From NCBI GenBank assembly GCA_958295665.1, contig OY282558.1, positions 350,219,034-350,283,033 on the forward strand: a stretch of DNA of 64,000 nucleotides. The letters run 5' to 3'. The notes beneath the pieces are model-generated. The model worked only from the letters and a program-made list of their open reading frames with translations, was not told the origin of the DNA and ran no database searches. Of this stretch, positions 9,426-22,926 are shown piece after piece; the stretch's first letter is position 1; each line of letters starts with the position of its first letter. Origin of the DNA: Tipula vernalis (Eukaryota > Arthropoda > Insecta > Diptera > Tipulidae). Position numbers and translations under genes: made by a program.

Positions 9426-11296
9426 CAAAACCTGCTAAAATTCTCTTTAGAAAGCCGAATGTATTGTATACTATTGCTGTAAAATTATCTAAACCACTGA
9501 TTGTATTAGTGAAACGTCATCGTGTATAGATACGGTTGTGAATACAGTGTAGAAAACATAAACATTCGCATACTACGAAACTAAAAGAGAGTAAAATCTA
9601 AACCAATAAAAACGAATCATGTGCAACAGTCATTTTATTTAAATATTTTAATTTCAGCTTACTTTAAAGAAAACCCAATATTTAATTTAAAAAAACTTAA
9701 CAGTTTTTAACCTTATATTTCGACTTGTTGGTCAACTTCTGAGGCATTAAAAAACTATTTTTGTAATTAAAAAATCTTAGAAACTATTTTTGACAATTAT
9801 TTAATTTTTAAACTATAAACAATGTATGTATACAGAAAGAATTTTTCTTTTAAATTTTTTTGTAACGATTTTTTTTATCATTCTCATATTATTTTATAGC
9901 CGTCTTACTTTGGTAACTGGAATATTAATTGGTATAGAAATTAAAATGCAAATTATGCTCAAAATAAAAACCGAAAATAATTTGCCATTTTTTCGGCACG
10001 TAATATTTCCAACTCGTGCGATTTTAATTTCCTTCTCCGTTTATATTTTCGTGGCTCCGTCTATAAATATAAAATAGAATACACATTGACATGACAAATA
10101 TTATAATTAATTCTCCACCGTTCTCCATTTACTTACAATCGATTGTCTCTTCACGGCCGTATTCACGTCACTGTGTTGAATCAAATGTTGAATTAAATCT
10201 AGTGACATTACAAATAACTCGTGACAAACTTGGCAGTAATAAGGTGTATTGGAATTTCCCCCTTTTAGTGTCAGGGCTCGAATGATGTGATCGTAATGTT
10301 CTCGCAATACAACTCGCAGATTAAAGGCTCGAGGGCACACTGAACAAACGTAAGGGTTTTCACCTGTATGAATCCTTTCATATTTTCGGAATGTCCCACC
10401 ATCAGCAAAAGCTTTCCAACAATAACGGCACCCGTAAGGTTTTTCACCCGTATGAACACGTGTATGAATTTGTTGTGAACTACGCGAACCAAATATTTTG
10501 CCACTCGCGACAAGGGAATTGTCGTCCTGTAACATTCGTATGCGAATGACAATGATTCATGAGGGAGCGTCCATCGGGAAATTCTTCTCCGCACATATCA
10601 CACGTAACAGTTTTATTTCGATGCGAAACCATATGCCGAACAGGAATGATTTTTTTCGCTGAAATGTTCCCATAAATGTTTCGATAGGGTTCGACTATCG
10701 CGACACAATTTACCATAAAGGCGGCACGAATGTTGAGTTAATTCGTTTGCGTGCACGATACGTATATGAGATTTAATAATTGATTCCTCGAGAAATGATT
10801 CACCGCATAACATACATTTCAATGGTTGGCGTCGTGTATGCACTTCTTTGTATTTTCTTCAAAATTAAAAAAGGAAACTATAACAGCACATATAAAATAT
10901 ATAAATCACGTAAACTAATATAAATTACTTTAAAAATCATTTAAACTTACTTTAATTTCTTGTAATTAACTAATTAATGGGGTTTAACTTCACGATTTCT
11001 GAGTTTTGATCATAACCTGAATTTTAGCAGGTTATGGTTTTGATTTTGACATTTCGTAAAATTAAGTTTTGTTGTAGAAGAGCAAAAAACAGAGAGTAAA
11101 ATGCTCAATTGTTAGTTGATATTAAGTAGTGTGTGATATCAACTGGAATTAGTAGTGGTAAGAAACAAAAAAATTTGAATTTTTTTTATATGGTTTTTCG
11201 TAGTGACTACTACGGCTAAAGGTTGATATGTATAAGTATGTGTCTGCGTATCAGCAAAACCATCAGGCTTTCTAAAGAGAATTTTAGCAGGTTTTG
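9426..11296. mobile_element. 1871-bp DNA transposon with 31-bp TIRs and 8-bp TSD carrying zinc-finger DNA
   Basis: The left end 9426-9456 (CAAAACCTGCTAAAATTCTC...) is an exact reverse complement of the right end 11266-11296. The 8-bp GTAAACAT directly flanks both sides (9418-9425 and 11297-11304). The intact counterpart arm at about 13.68 kb shows the unoccupied site, with one copy of this target sequence. An 8-bp duplication fits the hAT or P superfamilies. No transposase is visible inside, so it is non-autonomous. The interior holds a C2H2 zinc-finger gene fragment (10107-10843). A TIR-like hairpin (AACCTG...GCAGGTT, about 11013-11035) lies near the right end. Confidence 0.85.
10107..10843 (-). 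pseudogene. Decayed multi-C2H2 zinc-finger gene fragment captured in a transposon
   Basis: Three overlapping minus-strand frames together encode at least six C2H2 fingers with TGEKPY-type linkers, so one zinc-finger protein has been broken by frameshifts. In order: LKCMLCGESFLEESIIKSH (10843 side); a degraded finger (HSCRLYGKLCRDSRTLSKH); VTCDMCGEEFPDGRSLMNHC; a damaged finger; YGCRYCWKAFADGGTFRKYE; YVCSVCPRAFNLRVVLREHY; and YYCQVCHELFVMSLDLIQH near 10150. Several knuckle residues are lost. Such proteins bind DNA in the nucleus. The fragment lies wholly between the two ends of the 1871-bp transposon, so it was probably picked up from a host gene. Sequence above 10843 is AT-rich, as if an intron boundary had been captured too. 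The parent gene is not identified. Confidence 0.75.
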
Positions 11297-11304
11297 GTAA
11301 ACAT
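11297..11304. repeat. Target-site duplication, right copy (GTAAACAT)
   Basis: Identical to 9418-9425. It directly follows the right terminal inverted repeat. Confidence 0.85.
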
Positions 11305-11990
11305 ACATACACAAACATATTTTATATTTGAAATCTTCTGTAAATAGAATGAAAACTAAAACAAATTTTGGAATAAATTTTTTTCTGAAAAATAACGGTT
11401 TGGTTGATGAGGTTTGTTTTTGCAAAAGGTCATTCACCTTTTCTATTTTGATGTTATTTTTCTTGCTTTTGAAATTTTTTCTGATGCGTTTTCGTAGGTG
11501 CAAGAAACAAATACAATAATAAAAGGGATAATAAATTTGATTAAATTTTGAATTGATAACAATTTGAGTAGGCATAAAACATTCTTTGCTTCTTTGCTAT
11601 TTAAAGAAATAAAAAGTTAGAATAATTATTCGCGGTCTTCTGTTGTTAATGTGTTTTTACCGACTTGAGGAGAACGGATAATACATAATTATTTATATTG
11701 AATATGATCAGATGACTCACACGACAATCATTTATCAAAATAAACCTTTTGAATAAAATGAATTATTATAATCTCGAATGTGTGCAAGCTGCAAAGTTCT
11801 TTATAAAATTTAATCAACTTTTACATTGTACATAATAATTTTTATGAAAATGTTATAGTACTAATTACCAATTCTGTGGCAATAATCCTAAGCAAGGTAA
11901 CTCGAGTTATGTAGTTTTTCAAATTTATTCAAAATCAGAACAACTGTATGAAAGGAGCATTTAGATAGAAAATTTTTAACCAATGAATAT

Positions 11991-12200
11991 TTGATGATGA
12001 TTGCGCACGAATACACTTCTTTCCTACCAAATCCAAATGATGATTGCTACAAACATATTCGGAAATTAGTTCATTTATTTATTCTTGTTTTGATGAGAAA
12101 GAACTGCAAATGGTCCACAATAAATAATGAATTTTCAAAAATTAAAACTCGGTTCGCTTCAAAACAAGCATCAAGGAAGCTTAAAATATTAAAAAATTGA
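11991..12200 (+). pseudogene. P-like transposase C-terminal remnant
   Basis: The frame contains DDCYKHIRKLVHLFILVLMR followed by KNCKW. This aligns with the C-terminus of the transposase at 5997-8138 (ACYEHRVSLLNLMIIILIRK followed by YCKW), and the Lys/Arg-rich ends that follow are similar. It sits between the inverted arms of the composite element, which links that element to the P superfamily. The rest of the transposase is absent. Confidence 0.6.
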
Positions 12201-12660
12201 AAATAAATTTTTTTGAAATATTTTTATGCAACTTTATTACACTTGTTCGTCCATTAACACGATAACTGGTTAACGCGAATGTGATTTAATTTTAATCAAC
12301 GCGAGCTGTTTTTGTCTCGAGCCCCTAAATATGCCATTTTCATAAAAACGTTCACAGTTCAGACCAATTGATGTGCGCGAAATTAATAACCGTTACACGA
12401 CAACCAAATCCTATCTTTAAGGGTAATTGAAAAAAAAGAAATTATGTTAAAATTCTCCAATCTGTTAATCTCGCCTGATCGATGCTAACTGCATTATTAC
12501 CTATGTAGATTATGTTTGCCAGGGCCCTCCACAGAATAAGTGTGCTGATTTGCAGCTACTGGTTCAAATCAACAATAAGTAAGTTTATAAGAGGTCTTAA
12601 AACATTTATATCATTAACATACCGAACCTTTGTGTAGATCAAATATAGTCGATTTTTTTA

Positions 12661-12780
12661 TTTAATTCCTTAATTCTGTGGCAATAAACCAAAACAACAT
12701 ATAAAGTACATAAATTGAGTTACATTATATAGTCTTTCAAATTTAATTAATAAGGAACAACTGAAATTTGAAAACGGCTT
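12661..12780 (+). repeat. Diverged third copy of an arm segment
   Basis: Starting at AATTCTGTGGCAATAA, this stretch resembles the inner end of the left arm (about 11870-11967), including the GAGTTAC...TTTCAAATTTA and GGAACAACTG portions, but with many differences. It indicates an earlier copy within the centre of the composite element. Confidence 0.4.
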
Positions 12781-13928
12781 ATGTCCATTTCTTGCCAAAA
12801 TTAGTAATACAACGCTTTTGTATCATAGCCCATTAAGTACGTCTTATGGCGACACAATACTAGCATAAAATAGATTATGAAACAGCAACTCAAATTTTCA
12901 TAAATAAATGTATATTTCCTTCGAAGCCTATTTTTACTAACAGCACTTATCTGTGCTAACAGTGTAAAGTTTTTTTTAGTTCCTATCAAATTTAAAAAGT
13001 GGACATGTACCCTTTCAAAACTAAACGATTCAACTTCATCAAAAGAAATAATTTCAACTGTTAGTTATCGTGAAAATTATTTCGCCTATATCAAAATGCT
13101 CCTTTCATACAATTGTTCTGATTTTGAATAAATTTAAAAAACTACATAACTCGAGTTACCTTGCTTAGGATTATTGCCACAGAATTGGTAATTAGTACTA
13201 TAACATTTTCATAAAAATTATGATGTACAATGTAAAAGTTGATTCAAAAATGATTGTCGTGTGAGTGATCTGATCATATTCAATATAAATAATTATGTAT
13301 TATCCATTCTCCTCAAGTCGGTAAAAACACATTAATAACAGAAGACCGTGAATAATTATTCTAACTTTTTATTTCTTTAAATAGCAAAGAAGCAAAGAAT
13401 ATTTTACGGTACGTCATTAAAAATGATATGCCTACTCAAATTGTTATCAATTCAAAATTTAATCAAATTTATTATCCCTTTTATTATTGTATTTGTTTCT
13501 TGCACCTACGAAAACGCATCAGAAAAAATTTCAAAAGCAAGAAAAATAACATCAAAATAGAAAAGGTGAATGACCTTTTGCAAAAACAAACCTCATCAAC
13601 CAAATCGTTATTTTTCAGAAAAAAATATATTCCAAAATTTGTTTTAGTTTTCATACAGAAGATTTCAAATATAAAATATGTATGTGTATGTATGTTTTAC
13701 AATACAATATGTATCCAGATTCCAGATGGGCACGTGTATTATACTCGAAAATACACATAACATTTTTTCGTGTTTCATTCATTCATTTATACTAAATATG
13801 TTTATAGCAATTTGGTTATTTTATGTAAGAATGCGAAAAAGGAAAGAAATATGTATGTATTGGGCATATTTATATTTTTCGCTTCCTTACAACCATTATA
13901 AAATAACACATTTTGAAATTTTGAATGA

Positions 13929-15296
13929 GATGTTTTTGTACTGAAAAGACTAATATTATATAATCCTCAGTGCTTCTTGTACAAAAAATAAATGGTGTTG
14001 TATTTTGCAATGGTAGTTGTAAATATGTTCAATCAGTGTAGGTAGTATAGTATATAATTCAATATTGTTCTGAATAGGCGGTACCACAACGTAAAAAACA
14101 AATAAACACATGCACAAGTTGCGAGGTTTTAGTAGTTTGATTAATTGACGTAATCAGCGCCGCAATTTTTTGCTTCTTCTGCATAACTTTTCTTATATGT
14201 CATTATTCTATGTACATATAAATAGATAATGCAAGAATACCACTGGATTATTATTTTTTTTTAAATGCTAACTGTGCTAAAGTTTGTTAAATTAATTTAG
14301 TCAATTAGTTGAGAAGCTTTTTCTGTTTATTCACGGTAAACCAATGCCTCACTTTTTTATGTAATTTCATAGTAATAGGTTTTCCTTAAAGGGCAATAGA
14401 TAACCGACAAAAAGACAGAACCTTTTTGGAACCTTACACTAGAAAATTTGAATTCCGTTTTACGGCGAGACAATCGCTAAATTTTCAAATAAAGTTCGAG
14501 AATTTGAAACACTATGCAAATTTAAACGAGTCAAAATTAAAGTCAAACGACGTTTTGCTGGGACTGGGACGTAAAGATAAAATTTCAGTTGCAATTTTTG
14601 TTAGTTCATTGGAAAGTTCCATTTTATAGATTTATTTTATTTAAATGATACGTAGCAGCATGTTTGTTTGACGGCATATACCGGTATAACTGCAGAAGAG
14701 TTAACAATATATGGTGCACATTGGCCAAAAGATTTTTTAAACTCTCATATTAGATACCTAAAATTTAATCAATATATTTTTAATTGGAAAAAATTAAAAT
14801 CGCGCAAACTAAAAATATCAGCGTCTAATCTTTATGCCACAACAATTTTTTCAAAACGTCAAAGTATTTTGTAAACATAGCAAAATGAATCAAACTTGCA
14901 CAGGCTTCTGCTGCAAAAAAAAAAAAAAATATTTTAAAGTTGAATGTACGTTTTTCTAGCCAACTACAATAAGTTTATATCGAGTTTTTTTTTCGCTAAA
15001 ATTTACGCTTCGTTCCTATGCAATTGTATTATTATGCGTGAGAAATCAAGAATTTTTTTTTTGTGATTAAGTATAAAGAACATAAAACAAAGCGTTGTGA
15101 AGATACTGCGAAGCGCATATGCTGCACATTCGAATGATGCGAACTTCCAACCATTTGGAATATGAGGAGACAAGCATTTTAGAATTTTCTGGACGAATAA
15201 GTTGGCAATATGAATTGCTTTGAACGGTTGATTCGATGTCAAAATCTAATTTTGATCACCAGAAATAGCTATGTTCCAATGCCTGCATTACGATAA
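13929..15296. other. Non-coding; no recognisable gene
   Basis: Two short plus-strand frames (14426-14629 and 14668-14874) and one minus-strand frame (15003-15242) have no family resemblance that I can defend. Nothing else stands out apart from homopolymer runs. Confidence 0.4.
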
Positions 15297-15720
15297 AGCC
15301 CGGATGACAATTGTACACGAAAACAGTGACTGATCAGGATAAACTGTTAGCATGGTCCCAGAAATCGTTACACGGAAGGCGTCAACATGACCTAAGCCAA
15401 ACTCATGTCGACAATCAAGCACGATACAATACAAAAACAGACAGCGTAGGTGTTGTATCAGTGCATCAGAAAAAATACAACACAACTCTAGTGGTTGCCC
15501 CGACACAATCAACTATCAAACGTAATACACCAAAAATTAACCATTCAATACAACCTCACAATCACAAGCAGACCACCGTTACCTCATTACACAGGTATAC
15601 CAGAAATAGTTTTGGAAAATAATAATTATAATTTATATTATGATAGGAGCATCATCACACTGATCACACAATACGACACAAAAGACCGGATATTACACTA
15701 ACAGGTAAAAAAAAAAAAAA
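15297..15720 (+). pseudogene. LINE ORF2 C-terminal remnant (frameshifted)
   Basis: The plus-strand translation carries the conserved tail region of a widespread insect non-LTR retrotransposon family: KLLAWSQKSLHGRRQHDLSQ (from about 15341). Then, after a deletion and frameshift, it reads HNQLSNVIHQKLTIQYNLT (about 15501-15560) and PEIVLENNNYNLYYDRSIIT, ending near a poly-A run at about 15705-15718. These blocks occur in the same order in intact members, but the RNA-binding-like cysteine segment between them is missing. Reverse transcriptase and endonuclease are absent. Confidence 0.6.
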
Positions 15721-15924
15721 TTAATAATACACTTCGAGCAAATACGAGCAAACAGACAGAATCACTTGGTGGCGGTTCTTTTGGAACAACTTTTTACTTA
15801 CCTTTAGAAATGTGGATTTATAAATGTATGAGTCGAGTATTAGACCACGGGACTGGATACAGGTTCAAATGGCATTGGTGATTCAATATTTGGCAAATCA
15901 TCACGTTTGGCATACACTGCATAT

Positions 15925-16215
15925 AGGGTGGCCCATAATTACAACACGATTTGTTTGTTGAATAACTCATTAACTAAAAAAAATTCTTCAAAATTACTAT
16001 TGATATGCTTAGGTACGAAAGATTATGTCAGGTAAATGACCACCTTTAGCATTGACGTAAACTTTGGCTTGGTTTTCGGCACTTTTCAAGACGTGGCGCA
16101 GTGTTCGATCGAAATGTTGGAAATTTCTGATCGAATGTTGGCTTACAGATCGGCAAGAGACTGTGGCTGATTGATGTACCTCTGCTTGTCAGATAGCCCC
16201 ATATGGGGCGCGCCG
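15925..16215 (-). pseudogene. Tc1/mariner-superfamily transposase C-terminal remnant
   Basis: Minus-strand frames read INQPQSLADL-stop-ANIRSEISNI and then, after a frameshift, HVLKSAENQAKVYVNAKGGH followed by LPDIIFRT and a stop. This is the conserved end of IS630/Tc1-like DDE_3 transposases (pattern: NKPQ.L..LK..I..EI, then VNAKGGHL.DI.F.T). The adjacent GGGTGGCCCATAAT at about 15927 resembles the terminal sequence of such elements. The catalytic part is gone. Confidence 0.6.
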
Positions 16216-17308
16216 TACATACACAACATGCATTTTTGATGACATATGCAATAATTTTAGCTTTGCAACGGTTTTAGAAGAAGAACAAAATATATTTAAA
16301 AAGAATTTAAGGCAAAAATATTTTAATTGCCTTAAATATTCAACAAAATCTTCTTACTCTGTATCGTTATCCCAAATTAGAAAATCTCAATTACAGCTCA
16401 AATTATTTCTCACAACGTAAAAGCAATTAAATTTATGACGAAACATTTGTATGCGATATTTTTTACAGTGAGAATTTTTGTTTTCGATGATAGTTGCATG
16501 CGAGAGACATGTGACTTTATATTTCATCGTAAATTTTTCTATCTGCGAAATATTTATGCTGCGATATTTTTGAAAGATATTGCGACAAAGTCCTTCCATA
16601 TTTTTGTTACGAAATTTTTTTCTTCTCGAAAATGATGTATAGGTTCCCGTTCTCATCCTGTTGAAAGTAAAGCCCTTCCACACCATCCTCGTGCAAACCA
16701 AGTGTAAATAATCCAAGATTTATTTTCATAAAACAATTTAAGCATTTCGGGGCGTATATCGGTCCATAGCAAATTGTACGCATTTTCAGATGACATGGTA
16801 TGAGCATTAAATTAAATTATAAATTTCGGGTTAAAACAATTTATTTCACTATTTTATACAATCTTTCGTTTGCACAGATATTACATTTTTAATAATCATA
16901 TTAATTATAATCATAAATGATAATTTATGATAATTAAATTTAAAATGTAATAATCGTAATAACAATTATAATAAAAAAAAACGTATCTTCTTTTGAAAAA
17001 ATCAAAATATTATGTATAGAGTAAACAAAAAATTTATAAATTTAATTTATCACTGAAACAAAATAAAATTCGTTACAGTCAGTTTTTTAACTTAGTATGA
17101 ATTTAATTAAATTTTTATATTTAATATTTATAAAATAAAAATAATTTTTTTATAACAACTGATTATTCTTTTCAATTTATTTATTATTTATTTATTTTAT
17201 GATTTTTTCCTTTTTTTGTTTTTTTTGTTTTATTGAATAATTAAAAAATATATGTAATATTATAAAATTAATAATCATTATATTATAAAATTTATTTTAA
17301 TATTTTGT

Positions 17309-17412
<104 letters not shown>

Positions 17413-17560
17413 GTGTATTTATTATTTTAGTTAATTTATATTTTAGTTCCGTTAACTCGATTTTCATCTGCACTAAATATAGATTAATAATTTTTAATCT
17501 TTCTTTTTTTAATTGATTAATTATAATAATGCAGACTAATTATTTTTTAATTAATATATA

Positions 17561-17735
<175 letters not shown>

Positions 17736-18730
17736 ATATTGTATCTTATATAAATGTATATAATTTTTTTTTTTAAGTTTTTTTGTTTTTCTTAAAAATT
17801 TTTTGTTTATAAATGATTTGTTATTTTTTGTTTTTATTTTATTTATTTATTTAATATATAAAGTTAATATTTTTTCATTGTGTGTTAGTGTCTGTATGTA
17901 CGTGTGAATTATTCTTTTTAAATTTTTGATTATTTTGTTTTTTTAATTTAATTATTTTTAAACAAAGTTCCACAATCCATCAACATAATAATCTCATTTC
18001 ATAATTTATTTTAATTTTTTTAATTAAATTAAATTAATATTTATAATTTTTTTTTATTATAATCAATTTATTTTATATATTACTTATATTACATAACAGT
18101 TTAATTTTATTTTTGATTATAACAAACAACATTAGGAATTTAATTTTATTTTTAAATCAATTTATTATTATTTTTTTTCTATAATAATAATAGTAATAAT
18201 TTAATACTTACAAAAATATATATACATAATATTTATATGTATATATATATACATATATACATTTTTGCAACATTTTTATTTATTTTGACGTTGGCACGCA
18301 TTTTTTATTTTGAGCCGCGTGTGATAGTAAAACCACAAAATTTTAAATTTAACTAAATTGAAATTAAAAAAAAAATATATATTATATTTTTGTTAATGAT
18401 CTATTAGAACTAATTAATTAATCTTTAAAATAATAGTTGTTATAATTTGTGTGTTTTTATATAATTAACTTTATATATTTAGATATATCAATTGTATATT
18501 GTGTGATTTATTAAAAAAATTTAGTCATGTATATAATATACTTCTAATATAAAATAAAAATAAACAATATTCGAAAGTAAAAAATTATTTATTTTATTAA
18601 TTTTAATTTATTTATAATATAATTACATAACATGCATAACGTTTTTTTTTAATAATTTTTATTTATTCTATTAAAATACAAAATCTTTTTTAAATTTCAT
18701 TTTATTATTTATTTAGTTAATAATTGTTAA

Positions 18731-18731
<1 letters not shown>

Positions 18732-18824
<93 letters not shown>

Positions 18825-18842
18825 TATATATATTTATATATT
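18732..18842. repeat. (TA)n microsatellite
   Basis: TA dinucleotides over about 110 bp with few interruptions. Confidence 0.95.
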
Positions 18843-21800
18843 TATTAAAACATACAATATATGTAGACGTATATACATACATATAATGCTATAGATATAT
18901 AGATATAAAAATAATAATATATTTATCGTTTACGTAAATTATATAAATATTGAATCAAATATTTAATAAAATAAAAATAAATGGAAAATTAAAAATTAAA
19001 TTAATAATTATATTGCAATTTTATCTTTTGTACTCGTAAAATTAATTTTTTAAAATTATTATTAATTTTAAAATATTGCCTTTACTATAATTTTTTTTAT
19101 TTATATTTGTTTTTCATTCCATTAATTAATTTATATATTCTTTTTACATTAAATTATATACCCTGTAAATATATTATTTTTCTCGAGTACAAAATGTTTT
19201 TTTGGTTTCTAGTTTTATGCTAGAAATATTTTAGATTTTTTTTTGTTTTTATTATAAAATAAATCAAGCGCACAGTAGGAGTTTTTTTTTTAAATGTTTT
19301 GCTCACAAATTTTTAAGGTTGGATTTTTCAGTTTTTGTTTTAGAGAAAAGGGTTTGGTTACACACTATGTAATTACAAAAATTATATTAAATATTTTAGA
19401 TCTATTAGGAAAATAAGTATATCAAAACTAGTAATTTCGAGGTGCTGTTAAACTAACTAAATGTTTTATTTTAGCGCGGTTATTGCCCGTGAAAATATTT
19501 CGGTTCAAAATGGCAAATATGGGAATATCAGCCTGATGAACTCATCGATAAAAAGGCTACGAAACATTTTAAAATTTTGCTTTAAGCCGATTTTATTCGT
19601 TCTATTTTACTATACAAATAATTGTAAAAGTACTTAGTATTTTTTAGATTATTTATTATTATTTACACTCAATTTAATCGGTAATCATAAAAATAACAAT
19701 ATTTATAATATAAAACAAAACAACATAAAAAATCAATCGTTGTAATTTCAGAACGGGGAAGAATGAAATTGTTGGCGATTAAAGTCACGTCATTAATTGA
19801 ATCAACGAAATTGATTGTTTTCAGATGTACATAAATAGTTTCTATTTTAAAATAATAACCGCGTGGCGGTATTTTCTATGAAAGGAAACCGATAATGTTG
19901 GAGGAGTTTCGACGGAGGTACGCGCAGAGCTTAACCCATTGGCTTAGTTTAATCGCGTTTAGGCCTTTCTCGGTATCAATCAATTCCAACCTGTTTCAAG
20001 AATACACATTCAAAATTTAAAAAATTGTACAATACAAATGTTTATTTTCAAACATGATTTGGCCGTCACTAAAATATAATCTAGAGTTTTTCTGTACCCA
20101 CTTTGTAGCCGTTATCGTCAATTAATTATCTCGCGACAAAGCTTTGGTGCCACAAATATGTTGAGTCAGTCATGGTACGTAGTAGTTTAGGATCAACCAA
20201 TCGAATGTGTTTAATTTAATTTTGGAGGTTTAGTGCATACAACCGACATCCGGCAGAATAACTGTCATAGTAACCACCATACTGATTCAACATATTTAGC
20301 AACAGCAATTTTAATTTGATCCGTTATACATGAAGCTGCGAATAAATTTTCGGTTTATTGCGAATATGAGTAAAAGCAAAATTTTGATAATCCGCTACTC
20401 TTCTAAGTTTTAAGCAAACAATAACTTTATTTAGTCTACTAATAATCTATGAGTATTATGTAAATAAACACCTCAAACAGTCATCTAACCACGTAAAGAT
20501 TATTTTAAAAAAAGTAATACTTAACAAATAAAAAAAACTCCAACCTCAAAAAGTTATAATACATAATACTATATATGAATGTACAATAATACTTGTTTTT
20601 TTTTTGTTTTAAAGAATACTGATAATATTCAATTAATAATTAATTATTTATTTTACAATACTATTTTGTTTGCTTCTCGATATACAAAACTTAAAATAAT
20701 TTTTTTTTAATAAACTTTAATTTTGGTTTTATTTTTTTTCAAAAGACACTCACTTCACATTATATTCTTGTCTTTGTTATTTTTTTTGTTTTTATTAATT
20801 AATTTTAATTTTAACTTTTCAAAATAAAATTATACAATAACATGAATAATATAAAACCCAACAATCAACTAATCCTAAATGTTATTTGTTTATATGATTT
20901 GTGTTTATTTTTTTTTTTTAATTCATTTCTTTTTTATTAACCAATTATATTATTATTTATTTATTTATTTATTTTGTTTTGTCTAGTTGTGTATATGTTT
21001 GGTGGTGTGTGTTTTGTTTTTTAAACATTTCTTTTATTATGTGCTTCTTTATTATTTATTTTATTAATTTTTTTTAATTTACTTTATTTGCTTCATGTTT
21101 TTATTTAATTAATATATGTATATATTTTACTCGTTATATAATTATTAATTATAAATATTTTGTATTTTATTAAATTTATATTTATTGGATAAAAATAATT
21201 ACATAGTTTGTTATTTTATACATAATAATAATATTAATAATAGTATTTTTGATTCAGTCGAGATAAATTTGGTTTATTTATTAATTATAACGTTTTCTTG
21301 TTGCTTGTTGTGTTTAAGGATTTAAATTATATTGTGATTTAAGTATTGCTATTTTTTTCTTTACATTACGAACTTGCGTGAATCAAAAATCTAATTTGTT
21401 TTTTTTTTAGTTAATTTAATTTCGATTTTTTTATTTATTTATATTTACCTATGAAACCAATTGGTATACACTACTAATTATAGTGCATTGCAAATTAATT
21501 TATTATTTTTAGAATATTATGTCCAAAGGTCTATGATGTGGTTTTACAAAATTATATATACAATCGATATTTGTAATTGTTTGTGGTGTAAAAGGCTAAC
21601 TTGATAATATCGGATGTGACGTTTCTAAATGTTGGGTTTTTCGAAACGGTGATTGCGAATGATATCGTTTAAGACTCGAATTTTGAAGTGTTTTTGAAAT
21701 TTGTTTAAATTGGTATATCAAGTCAATTGGACCTTTCAAGAAGATTATCTCAAAGAGCTCACCTAATTATTCAAGGATGTTGCATGTTATTGTGCTGTGT

Positions 21801-22926
21801 TAGACAAATCGAAAACTGAAGCAAGTCATTTAATTTAATAATCTGATTTAATCTGCCCATGTGATCTGCTTTATTTCGATTATTAAAATAAAAGCAAGAT
21901 ATTTAAAGAACATTGTAAGATTTCAATTTTAATTTTCGAACAAATTTAGAAATTTCGTATTCTTTAAATGTTAGGGCGTCACCGTAATCTTATATATTAG
22001 CAAAAATCCGAAATATTATAAGATTGCTTTAGAACTAGGTTACTGGTCAATGCCATGTTGGTAAGTCAAACCATCTCAAAACTTTCAACTTGAGGAGTTC
22101 TCGAATTTGATTAGTAAATCTAAAGGTTACTCAAATAATAATCAATTTGCGGCCCTCAAATTTCAAAAACATTTTAGATATTTTTTTTGAAAAATATTAC
22201 CAAAGATTATTTTAATGTACGTTCTTCAAATAGACCATGTGTGTATTACATTTTTAATCTATATACATAATTAAAATTATCTAATTATTAAATACATAAT
22301 ATAAAAAAATAATAATTAATATTATTATTAAATTGTCTAGATATTTTTGTTTTTAATTTAAAAAAAAAATTTTATATGAGAGGAACCAACATTATTCGAT
22401 TTTGTTACGTTTTTTGTTTGTTTAATTACATTAAATTTAAAATTCAATAAAAAAAATTAAAAATTAATTTATTTTATATAAAACTAATATAAAAAACAAT
22501 AATTATATTAATCTATAATAAAATAATACTGTATTTTAATTAATTCATTCACAACTCTATTATTTATTAACTTTTACTTTTAGATTTATTTTTGTTTATT
22601 GCAGCCACATCAATATTTATAATTGTTTTTTTTGTTTATATTTTAAAAAATAATAATTATATAATATATATTAGTATAATTTATTTATAAGATTTTTTTT
22701 TGTTTATTTATTTGTATAATAATATAAACATAATATTATTTGAGTTATATTTTGTTTGTTTAATTTGTTTTTTTTATCTTACTTTGTATTATTTATTTAT
22801 TCATCATTATTATTTGTTTATTGTTTTAATAATAATGAAATTAATCAGTTTTTTAAAACCATATTTTATTTTATTAATAATAATAATAATTATAATTGGA
22901 TTAGTTAACCTAAAATACTACCACTG

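Larger units (their letters stand above)
9203..13928. mobile_element. Composite element with ~0.8-kb inverted arms, P-superfamily related
   Basis: The left arm is 9203-9425 continued at 11305-11967. The right arm is 13095-13928 in reverse orientation, with high identity over about 0.8 kb apart from a roughly 85-bp indel. Both arms carry the same peptide frame (starting MPTQIVINSKFNQIYYPF at 11575 on minus and at 13428 on plus), whose Lys-rich part could be coiled coil. The left arm is split by a separate transposon (9426-11296). The 1.1-kb centre holds a P-like transposase C-terminal remnant (11991-12200) and a third, diverged piece of the arm near 12661-12780. I read it as an internally rearranged P-related element, but an inverted segmental duplication is also possible. 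No clear target duplication was seen. Confidence 0.55.

Noticed and set aside
14426..14874. Two consecutive plus-strand ORFs
   Set aside because: No recognisable motif and no splice or promoter context; treated as chance frames.
16387..16807. Overlapping minus-strand ORFs with a FQQDENG motif
   Set aside because: The FQQD motif hints at a Tc1/mariner transposase, but the surrounding residues do not match, so I did not call it.
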